Shown one piece after another: positions 52,520 through 60,428 of a stretch of DNA of 64,000 nucleotides (position 1 is its first letter; each line of letters opens with the position of its first letter). The stretch spans positions 248,001 to 312,000 of the forward strand of contig CBDCEX010000015.1 in assembly GCA_965216025.1 (NCBI GenBank), given 5' to 3'. The translations under genes were made by a program, and so were the position numbers. Origin of the DNA: JADFQT01 sp965216025. GTDB lineage: Bacteria; Chloroflexota; Dehalococcoidia; Lucifugimonadales; UBA3495. Under the pieces are notes generated by a model. It did not search any database, was not told the DNA's origin, and saw only the letters and a program-made list of their open reading frames with translations.

Positions 52520-52888
52520 GGCCAACCGGGCCGCCAGTATGCCCAGGTAGGCGGCTGCCAGGCCCAGGAGCAGGTTGCCGAGGACGCTGGCGGCGGCCCG
52601 GGTCAGCTCTCCGGACTCCAGGAGGCGAATGGTTTCGAAGCTGAAAGTGGAGAAGGTCGTATAGCCACCGATTAGGCCGATGCCTATTAGCGCTCGAATC
52701 TCCACAGGAAGAGTCGTCCGCTCGGCGGCCAGGGTGTAGAAAACCCCTAGGGCAAAGGAGCCGCTGACGTTGACCGCAAAGGTGGCCATGACCGTGGTTG
52801 GGCCCCAATAATTTATGGCGAGGCGTCCCGCGCCGTACCGCAGGACCGAGCCGGCAGCCCCGCCCAGGGCCACGGCCAGCCAGATCAC
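52517..52888 (-). CDS. crcB: Fluoride exporter (CrcB/Fluc)
   Basis: The 123-residue four-helix membrane protein works as an antiparallel dimer that exports fluoride. It has the N-terminal block ALGGAAGSVLRYGAGRL, the pore asparagine in TFAVNVSGSFALGVFYTLA, and the signature IGLIGGYTTFSTFSFETIRL with the phenylalanine box. The stop codon comes from a MITE end, so a few C-terminal residues may have changed. No fluoride riboswitch fold is seen in the 50 bp upstream. It follows the enolase-superfamily gene. Confidence 0.92.
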   Translation of the reverse strand: MIWLAVALGGAAGSVLRYGAGRLAINYWGPTTVMATFAVNVSGSFALGVFYTLAAERTTLPVEIRALIGIGLIGGYTTFSTFSFETIRLLESGELTRAAASVLGNLLLGLAAAYLGILAARLA

Positions 52889-52938
52889 CTAAATTCCATC
52901 CGGTGGGGTAGGAGTAATCCCCGGTGGCATGATTGCTC

Positions 52939-54114
52939 TCAGGCCCATACTCCCCGCCTTTCCAAGGTCCGTTCGTCCAGCTCGAATCCCCAACCAGGAC
53001 GGTCCAGCAGGGTCAACTGGCTGTTCTTGATCTCGGGACGGATGGTGAATAGCTCGTTCCAGATGGGGTCCCGGTCGGCCTCGGGGAAGGTTTCCACTAT
53101 TTCCCCCACCGCTAGCCCGGCGACCAGGTGTCCGTGGACTTGGGGATCGTGGTGGGGCGCCAGCCGTACGTTCTGCGCCGCGCACATTCCGGCAATCTTG
53201 AGGCACTCGGTGATGCCGCCGGAGCGGGTGCAATCAAACTGCATTATTTTGACCCCGCCGCGCTGGATCAGGTCCCGGGCGTCCCAGCGGTGAGCGGCGT
53301 TTTCCCCGGAGGCAATGGGAATGGAGGTGCTGGCGGCGACCTGCCCCAAACCTTCCACTCGGTCATACCAGTGGACCGGCTCCTCCAGCCAGCGGATGTT
53401 CAGCGGCTCCATCAAACGGGCGGCCCGAATGGCGGTGGGAACGTCGTAGCCTTCGTTAACGTCCAGCATCAAGTCGAACTCCGGGCCCAGCGCCTCCCGC
53501 ACCGACCGGACTCGCTCCACGTCCTCCTCCAGGCCAACGTGACCGATTTTCAATTTTATGGCGTCGTAGCCCATGTCGGCGTAGGTCTCACATTCTTGCA
53601 CCAGATCCGCCAGGGTCTTGCCGTCCTGATAGTAGCCGCCGGTCACGTAGCAGGGAACGGTGTTGCGGGTGCCGCCCAGCAGTTTGTACACCGGCATGTT
53701 GGCCGCCTTGCCTTTGATGTCCCAGAGGGCGATGTCGATCGCCGCCATCCCGGTCATTATTTGGGGCCGGCCCCAGCCCGGTGCGGCCCATCCAGGATAG
53801 TGGTTCAGCGCGAACATCTTGTCCCACAGCCTCTCGTTATCCAGAGGGTCCTCGCCCAAGAGAGCGGGCTTGAGGACCTCGGCCACCACCCGGGAGGCCC
53901 CTTCCGGCTGAATGTTGCCCGACCCGTCCTGCTTGTAGATGCCGGGAAAGGGCATACCCGCTCCGTGAGCCTCGCCGATGCCCACCAAGCCGGTGTCCGT
54001 GTGGACCCGTACTATCAACTCGCTGACCCGGCCAATGGGTCGTAGCGCGGTCCAATACTGATTCTCCGGCGGCGGCCACACCATGGCAATGGCTTCAATT
54101 TCGGTGATTTTCAT
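52939..54114 (-). CDS. Mandelate racemase/muconate-lactonizing (enolase-superfamily) protein
   Basis: The 391-residue protein starts MKITEIEAIAMVWPPPENQY, with the ATG at 54114 chosen for its GAGGAG site. The barrel carries the catalytic KxK in YDAIKLKIGHVG and metal ligands Asp in FDLMLDVNEGYDVPTAIRAA, Glu in RWLEEPVHWYDR and Glu in IASGENAAHRWDA. The His of LAPHHDPQVHGHLVAG acts as a base. It is likely a sugar-acid dehydratase or racemase; the substrate cannot be told. It lies between the disrupted RDD gene and crcB. Confidence 0.88.
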   Translation of the reverse strand: MKITEIEAIAMVWPPPENQYWTALRPIGRVSELIVRVHTDTGLVGIGEAHGAGMPFPGIYKQDGSGNIQPEGASRVVAEVLKPALLGEDPLDNERLWDKMFALNHYPGWAAPGWGRPQIMTGMAAIDIALWDIKGKAANMPVYKLLGGTRNTVPCYVTGGYYQDGKTLADLVQECETYADMGYDAIKLKIGHVGLEEDVERVRSVREALGPEFDLMLDVNEGYDVPTAIRAARLMEPLNIRWLEEPVHWYDRVEGLGQVAASTSIPIASGENAAHRWDARDLIQRGGVKIMQFDCTRSGGITECLKIAGMCAAQNVRLAPHHDPQVHGHLVAGLAVGEIVETFPEADRDPIWNELFTIRPEIKNSQLTLLDRPGWGFELDERTLERRGVWA

Positions 54115-54793
54115 GTCTAACTCCTCTACCGGTTTGGAGTGAAGCTGGGCTGGCCTACGCAACTTCGGCAAAGGTCCCCTGGGGCCGAGATCGGAGCGCG
54201 CGATCGTCCACAACAACCGTCTCCATTATCTTATCGTGTAAGGTCTGGCGGTCTTTGTCCCAGAATGCCCAAACTGTGTCAAGAAGTGACGCAAGGCCAA
54301 ACGCCGCCATGTCAATCAGCTCGAAGAGGCCAAACTTGACCAGGAACTCGCGGATAAAAGTCCAGCCCGAGTCCGAGGCGGTCCCGTCCACACGCATGAC
54401 TCGTATCCCCATTAACCGCTTCCCAGGGGTCTGGCCTCGACTCAGCGAAAATAGCCACCACACGAGGTAGCCTATTATCAGGGTGACGAAGAAGAGGAGA
54501 ATATCCAATAGGTAGGCAGCTACGCGGCGTCCAATTCCAGCTGCCTTAACTCCCTGGGGCCCAACGAGAAACTGTTGGCACCATCGGCAGAAACGGCCTT
54601 CGCCTACATCGCTACGAGAACAGTTGGGGCAGTGCAGAACGACCCCGCAATTGTTGCAGAACTGCGCGTCGGGCGGATTATGATGCTGGCCGGCGGCACA
54701 CTGCCCCTCAGCAGATAAATCTGTCCCGCAGCTACTGCAGAATCTAACGTCGGCCGGATTATCATTACCGCAGCTAGTACTACAACGACGGGT

Positions 54794-56200
54794 TTAAGGT
54801 GGCGGCTCCATCCTGCTTTCGCGGCGGGTGGAGCGGCGTCTCTCGTGGGAACGGCGAGCCCGTTCGTTGCGTAGCTGCGTATCCTCCAGCCACAACAGCA
54901 ATTGATCGGGCCCGAACTGCTCCCGGGGCAGCATCTCCCGCACCACCCGGTACATCTGTGGCCTCGTGATCCGGGGCATCTTTTTCCCCCAAATCCTGCT
55001 GCAGGCTCAGCAGGAACGCTCCACCCAGCAGGCACATGGCTATGTGGTGATGCCACTCTGCCCAGCTGCGGGTCTCGTATTCGTCCAGCCCCACGTCACC
55101 CTTCTCAGTCTCGAACTCCGTTTCAATGCGCCACCTGGACCCACCCACGTAGGCCAGAGTCTCCAAGGTTGTGCCCTCGGGAGCGTTGGACAGGTAGTAG
55201 CGGGGCTCGCTGCCGTCCAGGTTCCGGCGCCAGACGGCCCACAGTTCCTCGCCGGGCTTGCGCCTCCTGGTGGCCCGCACCCGCTGGGCACTGAACCGGT
55301 AGGTGCGCGGCCCCTGGCTTCCCTGGGCCACCGTTATCTCCCGCCAAGCCTCATCCGGCAGTTCATCACCGCGCTGCTCCATGGTCCGCCGCTGCCCAGG
55401 CCGCAGCTTGGGTTTGCGGGGGCGGCCGAACCCCGGATATTCCGGACTGGTCCAAGCCGGGTCCAAGGGCCAGACCGTAGTGCCGCCCGGAACGTCCAGC
55501 ACGTAGCGCATCCCCAGGGCCGCCAGTCCCTCCCGGAAGGTCGGCGACATCCCGAAGGCGTCGTCTCCGGCAACCCACTCGGCCCTGAGGTAGCCCACTC
55601 GGCCCTGAGGTAGCCCAACTCCAGGACCCGCTCCAGCATCTCCAGGGCCAACTCCGTCTTTGACCGGTAGTTCCGCCGGTCCTCCGGCACACCCGCCGCA
55701 GCACACCGGTCCTGGTCGGAGGTCCAACTCTTGGGCAGATACAGCCGCTTGTCCACCAACGCCCGGCCCAGCGGGCTGACGTAGGCCAGGAACATCCCAC
55801 CCTGGCAGTTGGCCACCTTGCCCAGCCTGCCGCAGTACTGCCGGGCCACTCCCGCCGATTTCCTGCCCTGCTTGGGGAAGTCGCTGCCATCGAACACCCA
55901 CACCGCCTCCGGGTGTCCCAGCCTGGGGGCCAAGTATTCCTGCAACCGCCCTATGACTGTCTCATCGGACCACCGGGCCTCGGTGAGAAAGCGCTGCATC
56001 GCCTGGGCCGAGATGCCCACCGATTCCGAGAGATTCTCGGCGTTGCGCCGCTCCTGGTCCTGCACCAGCAGCGCCTGAAGGTAATTCCCGCTGTGATCCC
56101 GCCACTGCTTGCGGCCGAAGGAGGCCGCAAAGAAGGCGTGGAATTCCTGAAGGCTGTCGTAGACCCGCTCGAAGCTCGCCGCATCCATCACCCAAACCAC
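54794..56200 (-). pseudogene. IS701-family transposase, two frameshifts
   Basis: The N-terminal frame from 56200 has AVWVFDGSDFPKQGRKSAGV with the first Asp. At 55574-55613 a 20-bp tandem duplication shifts the frame. The next frame continues with AEWVAGDDAFGMSPTFREGL (second Asp), VRATRRRKPGEELWAVWRRN and WRIETEFETEKGDVGLDEYE with the catalytic Glu. A second shift near 54980 in an A run is needed to reach the C-terminal MPRITRPQMYRVVREMLPRE. All family parts are present, but the gene is dead. Confidence 0.85.
55574..55613. repeat. 20-bp tandem duplication in the IS701 transposase
   Basis: The unit CCCACTCGGCCCTGAGGTAG occurs twice head to tail. Removing one copy restores the reading frame. 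Confidence 0.9.
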
Positions 56201-56249
56201 CCAACATCATCTGTCCAGCCATCCTACCAGACAACTCGTCGTTGTAGTA

Positions 56250-57134
56250 CTAAACCAAAGCCAAGGTGGGAACTACATTTTGCAGCGATGGCAAAGGTAG
56301 GGAAGGTGTAAAAATCAATGCATCGGCTCGAGCTTGTAACAGGGTTCGGCAGCGATGTTTCACTTCATCCTTACGGTGAGCTAGTCCGCCGAAGAATGCA
56401 TTCATCTTCTCTTGGACTTGGGCTTTTGTTCCCAGGCATTCGTTGGCCGTGACCTCTTCCCTGGCCCAGTCCCAGACGGCTTCGTCGGCATTGAAGTCTG
56501 GGCTGTAGGCCGGTAAGGCCACCAGCCTCAGCTGCAAGTCAGGGGTGGTCAAATAGCTGCGAATCGCTGCTCCTCGGTGGGCTGGCCCATTGTCCCAAAT
56601 CACTACCAGGGGTCCAGGATGTTTTGCTCTTAGCTGCCGTAAAAAGGCGGTGGAGGTCTCGGCATTGCTGTTGCCGGCTATTTCCATGGCTTCCACCTCC
56701 CCAGCCTCCAAGCAAACTCCCGAGTAGTAGCAGGCCTTCTCTCCCCACCGAGGACTGGTAGAGTCCACCAGCGCCGGCTCTCCCTTGAGCACCCATTTCC
56801 CCCTCAGATCGGCATCGGCCCGAAAGTGGGCTTCGTCTACGAAGAAGATTTTGCCCCCACTCTCTTGGGCCTCCTCTCGGATTTGGCTGTACTGGAGGAC
56901 GAAGGCTTTCCGCGCTTCATCCTTGGCTTTCAGGAGGCGTTTCTTGGGTCGCTTCAGCACGAAGCCCAACCGATGGAGGTAGTTCAAGCAACTGCTTCGA
57001 CTCAGCCCCAGGTCAAAGCTCTGCTTGAGAAATTGCCTCACTACTTTCCAATTCCAGTTGGACAATTCAACTCCCGCCTCTCCAGGCGGATTTTGCACCG
57101 CAGACTTCAGTTGGTTCTGTTGACCCCAGTTCAA
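56250..57134 (-). CDS. IS630 transposase (copy 2), DDE catalytic frame
   Basis: These 294 residues are roughly 95 percent identical to copy 1. All catalytic blocks are present: IFFVDEAHFRADADLRGKW, VVIWDNGPAHRGAAIRSYL and YSPDFNADEAVWDWAREEV. It starts at a TTG that overlaps the end of the helix-turn-helix frame. The protein could still act in trans on the MITEs even though its own element has one damaged end. Confidence 0.9.
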   Translation of the reverse strand: MNWGQQNQLKSAVQNPPGEAGVELSNWNWKVVRQFLKQSFDLGLSRSSCLNYLHRLGFVLKRPKKRLLKAKDEARKAFVLQYSQIREEAQESGGKIFFVDEAHFRADADLRGKWVLKGEPALVDSTSPRWGEKACYYSGVCLEAGEVEAMEIAGNSNAETSTAFLRQLRAKHPGPLVVIWDNGPAHRGAAIRSYLTTPDLQLRLVALPAYSPDFNADEAVWDWAREEVTANECLGTKAQVQEKMNAFFGGLAHRKDEVKHRCRTLLQARADALIFTPSLPLPSLQNVVPTLALV

Positions 57135-57492
57135 GACGGGGGGGAACCCCCAGTCTGTTCAAAGACCAAACCTTGGGCCCCGCCTCGGCGAAAGTTGGCC
57201 AGCCAGTTTCCAATGGTATGAGGCTCTCTGTCCAAAGCCTCAGCCACCTGGATAGCCGACCACCCTTGGGCCAACAACCATAGCCCGTGCCATCGCTCTC
57301 GCTCCCGAGGTGTTGGCGCTCGATACATCCTTTCCCGTAAGTCACCTACATTGAATTGCCACTCTTCCATGAGTTGCACTATTTCCTTCATCCCTTCCAC
57401 CACCGCCACTCGACTTCTTTTACAGAATATCGCAACTCCTCTTCGGGTTCGCTTTATGTAGGTTTCACTAATTATTTCTTAGCTTTGGTTTA
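56251..57492 (-). mobile_element. IS630-family insertion sequence, copy 2
   Basis: This 1242-bp relative of the element at 43541 lies in reverse orientation with TA at both edges. Its target TA is the middle of the IS701 CTAG duplication. The end at 57464-57492 carries a 9-bp insertion (about 57469-57477) inside the inverted repeat, which explains the extra length and probably blocks excision. Confidence 0.92.
57131..57409 (-). CDS. IS630 transposase (copy 2), N-terminal frame
   Basis: The 92 residues include MYRAPTPRERERWHGLWLLA and GWSAIQVAEALDREPHTIGN, with about a dozen differences from copy 1. The same seven-C run (57138-57144 on the complement) and the same four-base overlap with the catalytic frame are kept, supporting frameshift translation rather than chance damage. 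Confidence 0.85.
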   Translation of the reverse strand: MAVVEGMKEIVQLMEEWQFNVGDLRERMYRAPTPRERERWHGLWLLAQGWSAIQVAEALDREPHTIGNWLANFRRGGAQGLVFEQTGGSPPS

Positions 57493-57519
57493 GGGGACTG
57501 CATCGTTAAGGCCTCCGGT

Positions 57520-59243
57520 AAGCCCCAATCCACCGAACGGGGGCGTGTGAGAGGCCTGCTGAAGAAACAAAAGGGTGCGCCTCTGAATCTGGGATAATGG
57601 TTTTGAAACAGAAAACCGACCAGAAACAAGGAGCACCCAATAGATGCTACCACGCAACCAACCCGACGGCATCCACATCGCCTTCGACGACCACCGCCTG
57701 GTCAACAATGCCGGGCTGATTCTTCCCGCCACCTTGGCCTTGCACCTCGGCCTTTCCCAACTAGTTGACCGGCACCTGGACCTGGGCCGGGCCCCAGGCC
57801 GAGCCAACACCGGCGACAAGATAATGACGCTGGTCGCCTCGGCGCTGGCGGGCGGCGACTGCATCGACGACGCCGATGCGTTGCGCACCGGCAGGACGGC
57901 CTGCGCTCTCGGCTGCGTAGTCAAAGCGCCATCCACCCTCGGCACCTTCCTGCGCAGCTTCACCTGGGGGCACGTCCGCCAGCTGGACGGGGTGAGCCGC
58001 GAGTTGCTGGCCCGGGCCTGGCAGGCGGGGGCCGGACCCGGCGACGCGCCATTCACCATCGACCTTGATTCGACGATCTGCGAGCCTTACGGACTGGCCA
58101 AGGAGGGCGCCCGCCATCACGGCTATACCGGCGCGCGGGGCTATCACCCACTGCTGGCCGTCGCCGCCGGAACCGGCGACGTGCTGATGGCCCGCCTGCG
58201 CGAGGGCCGGGCCATCACCGCCCGGGGCGCCGCCCACTTCCTGCGTGAGACGGTGAGCCGGGTTCGCTGCGGCGGGGCCAGCGGGCAGCTCACCATGCGG
58301 GCTGACAGCGGCTTCTATACCCACGCCGTGGTCGCCGTCTGCCGCCGGATGGATGTCCGCTTCTCCATCACCATCCGCCAGCACAAAAGCCTGCACAATC
58401 TCATCGAGGCGATACCCGAAGATGCCTGGACGCCGATTCCTTACTGGATGGACGGCGCCGCCGATGTGGCCGAAACCACCTACACCCCCTTCCAGAGTGA
58501 GCCGGATGCCGCGCCGGTACGGCTCATCGTCCGGCGGGTGAAGCCGGCGCCCGGTTCTCAACTGGCTCTCTTCGCCACCTACAGCTATCACGGCTTCATC
58601 ACCGACCGGGACGGGGAGACCCTGGAACTGGAGGCTGACCACCGCCGCCACGCCGAGATCGAGAATGCGATACGCGACCTCAAGTACGGCGTCGGGCTGA
58701 ACCATCTCCCCTCGGGCCGCTTCGCCGCCAACGGCGCCTGGCTGGCGGTACAGGTGATGGCCCACAACCTGGCTCGCTGGACAGCCCGCATCGGCCTGGA
58801 TGAGCAGATCGTGACCACCAAGACCCTCCGGCGGCGGGTCTTCGCCCTGGCCGGACGGCTCACCCGCTCGGCACGCCGGATCACCCTGCATCTTCCCAAG
58901 CGCTGGCCCTGGGAGGAGCAGTTCAGCCGCGCCCTGGCCCGACTGCGAGCCATTCCACTCCCAGCCTGACGGCGCCCGTCCGCCACTGACCCGCCAGCCA
59001 ACCCAACGTCCCCGCAAACTCGCGCTAGCCCAGTCCGCGAGCGCCTCTTGCCGTGTCCTATCCCGCCATCTCGCTCGCCACAGCCACTGTAAGCCGCCAT
59101 CGGCGCCCCCAAAAGCGCCTGCAGACCGCCCGCCAACCTCCCGTCTACCCAAGTTCGAGCCCGGATTATCGCGCCTGTACTCCCTCACCCCCCTTCCGTT
59201 GTCCTCACGCTGTCCATCCGTGTCCATCGGTGGATTCGGGCTT
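57520..59243 (+). mobile_element. IS1380-family insertion sequence
   Basis: The ends AAGCCCCAATCCACCGA at 57520 and the complement of AAGCCCGAATCCACCGA at 59227-59243 bound 1.72 kb with one transposase gene. A target duplication could not be read with confidence. The left end lies just upstream of the ribosome site of the RDD gene, and the right end truncates an SMP-30-like gene. Confidence 0.75.
57644..58969 (+). CDS. IS1380-family transposase (intact)
   Basis: This 441-residue DDE transposase has its first Asp in FTIDLDSTICEPYGLAKEGA, second Asp in QLTMRADSGFYTHAVVAVCR and Glu in RRHAEIENAIRDLKYGVGL. Codons are strongly GC-rich compared with the flanking host genes. The ATG at 57644 follows AAGGAGCACCCAATAG. 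No frameshift is seen. A fragment of a related transposase is fused into the helical-repeat remnant at 7727-7788. Confidence 0.93.
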   Translation: MLPRNQPDGIHIAFDDHRLVNNAGLILPATLALHLGLSQLVDRHLDLGRAPGRANTGDKIMTLVASALAGGDCIDDADALRTGRTACALGCVVKAPSTLGTFLRSFTWGHVRQLDGVSRELLARAWQAGAGPGDAPFTIDLDSTICEPYGLAKEGARHHGYTGARGYHPLLAVAAGTGDVLMARLREGRAITARGAAHFLRETVSRVRCGGASGQLTMRADSGFYTHAVVAVCRRMDVRFSITIRQHKSLHNLIEAIPEDAWTPIPYWMDGAADVAETTYTPFQSEPDAAPVRLIVRRVKPAPGSQLALFATYSYHGFITDRDGETLELEADHRRHAEIENAIRDLKYGVGLNHLPSGRFAANGAWLAVQVMAHNLARWTARIGLDEQIVTTKTLRRRVFALAGRLTRSARRITLHLPKRWPWEEQFSRALARLRAIPLPA

Positions 59244-59401
59244 GGACTGGGGCGAAGGTAGGAATGGGTTAGAGGACCTTTCGGGTCCACGAACAACCAG
59301 TATCCGCCGGGATGCCAAAGCAGGCCCTCGGTGAAAACAAAGCCGCTGCCGAGAAGCTGGGGTTCAAGGGATTCGCTTATGCTTCCCAAGCTGTCTGCCA
59401 T
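59244..59401 (-). pseudogene. SMP-30/gluconolactonase, 5' fragment
   Basis: The first 50 or so codons remain: MADSLGSISESLEPQLLGSG, FVFTEGLLWHPGGYWLFVD and PKGPLTHSYLRPS. The TEGLLWHPGG block carries the first metal-ligand Glu of the propeller family. The IS1380 end at 59243 removes the rest, and no 3' part is found on the other side. Confidence 0.7.
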
Positions 59402-59414
59402 GAGAACCTTCGAG

Positions 59415-60338
59415 TCAACTATCCGGGGGCAGGTGATAAAGGTACTGCGCGACATAGTCGGTGCCGGCCAGGTCGCTGAAGGCTGCCATCAGCTGCTGAG
59501 TAAGAGGCCCGGGGACCGAACCGTCTCCGATGGCAGCGCCGTTGACCGCCGATATCGGGCAAATGCACAGGCTGGTGGAGGTAAGGAAGGCTTCATCCGC
59601 GGTGTAGGCGTCGTACAGGTCCAGGTCTCGTTCCGACGCCGGCATCCCCAGTTCGGCGGCCAGCTCCAGAACCGTGCCACGGGTGATTCCTTCCAGCACG
59701 AATTGCCCGCTGGGAGTGGACACTTCGCCGTCCTTGACCAGAAATATGTTGCTGCCCCGTCCTTCGGTCAGGTTGCCGTTTTCGTCCAGCAGCACGGCCC
59801 AAGAGTCGGGGTCCAACGCCTGGGCTTCCAGCTCTCCCATAATGAGGTTGAGATAGTTATGGGTCTTGGCCCGAGGGCTGAGAAAGCGGGGCGGTATTCT
59901 CGGCGTCGACGGGGTGACCAGGCGAATGCCCTCCCGGTAGAGTGCTGCCCGGCGAGCGAAGGGTATCGCATGGGTCTCGATTAATACCGTGGGGCTGGGA
60001 GCATATCCCGGTTCTGCGGACTCCACTCCCCGGCTGATTCGCTGCATCACCCACAAATCCTGCTGGGCCGGCAATAAGGGATAGTTGTAGCGGACCACCT
60101 CCAGGGACCAGCGCTCCATCTCCTGCTTGGTCACGCCCGGGTCGATGCGCAGGTAGCGCAGGGAGTTGTAAAGGCGGTCGATGTGGGCCTTCAGCTTGAA
60201 TGTTTGGCCGCCAAAGGTACGGGTGGCGTCGAAGACAGCGTCGCCGTATAGGAACCCCCGGTCCCGAATTGATATCCCTACTTCCTTCTCCGGAAGCAAA
60301 GCGCCGTTAAAGAATACTATGGGTTCCCCTTGCATCAT
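59415..60338 (-). CDS. Class IV aminotransferase (branched-chain/D-amino-acid type)
   Basis: This 307-residue PLP enzyme begins GEPIVFFNGALLPEKEVGIS, then IRDRGFLYGDAVFDATRTFG. The PLP lysine is in SPRAKTHNYLNLIMGELEA, the phosphate-binding part is NLTEGRGSNIFLVKDGEV, and FVLEGITRGTVLELAAELG and EAFLTSTSLCICPISAVNG follow. The reaction would be transamination of branched-chain or related amino acids, or 4-amino-4-deoxychorismate lyase-type chemistry. It ends 13 bp before the SMP-30 fragment, with which it was probably co-transcribed. Confidence 0.88.
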   Translation of the reverse strand: MMQGEPIVFFNGALLPEKEVGISIRDRGFLYGDAVFDATRTFGGQTFKLKAHIDRLYNSLRYLRIDPGVTKQEMERWSLEVVRYNYPLLPAQQDLWVMQRISRGVESAEPGYAPSPTVLIETHAIPFARRAALYREGIRLVTPSTPRIPPRFLSPRAKTHNYLNLIMGELEAQALDPDSWAVLLDENGNLTEGRGSNIFLVKDGEVSTPSGQFVLEGITRGTVLELAAELGMPASERDLDLYDAYTADEAFLTSTSLCICPISAVNGAAIGDGSVPGPLTQQLMAAFSDLAGTDYVAQYLYHLPPDS

Positions 60339-60428
60339 CTGCTAACCCGTCCGTTAGCCATCTTCGATGGGGATAAGCTGCCCCAGTTTACCATCCGGCT
60401 TCTCGCGCCACAATCGGCTGGGAATTGG

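Larger units (their letters stand above)
54778..56249 (-). mobile_element. IS701-family insertion sequence
   Basis: This 1472-bp element has ends TACTACAACGACGGGTT and the complement of TACTACAACGACGAGTT. The 4-bp target duplication CTAG is at 54774-54777 on the left and, on the right, C 56250 plus TA and G beyond the nested IS630 (57491-57493). This matches the YTAR duplication typical of IS701. Confidence 0.9.
54155..57503 (-). pseudogene. Zinc-ribbon RDD-family membrane protein, split by nested insertion sequences
   Basis: The start codon and first residues (MQSPS) are at 57503-57491. The rest resumes at 54776 as CGNDNPADVRFCSSCGTDL, a second zinc ribbon (FCNNCGVVLHCPNC), then the RDD domain (AAGIGRRVAAYLLDILLFF, SRGQTPGKRLMGIRVM). 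Joining at the CTAG target restores ATG CAG TCC CCT AGC TGC GGT in one frame, with GGAGG upstream of the ATG. Intact length is about 205 residues. RDD proteins are small membrane proteins implicated in ion or peptide handling. IS701 (54778-56249) and IS630 (56251-57492) separate the pieces. Confidence 0.85.

Noticed and set aside
52889..52940. Fluoride riboswitch upstream of crcB
   Set aside because: The 50-bp gap shows no pseudoknot-type crcB motif, and the gene probably lies in an operon with the upstream enolase-superfamily gene.
57761..59455. Long minus-strand frame opposite the IS1380 transposase
   Set aside because: It is the antisense of a GC-rich transposase gene; only its first part (59244-59401) is a real SMP-30 fragment.
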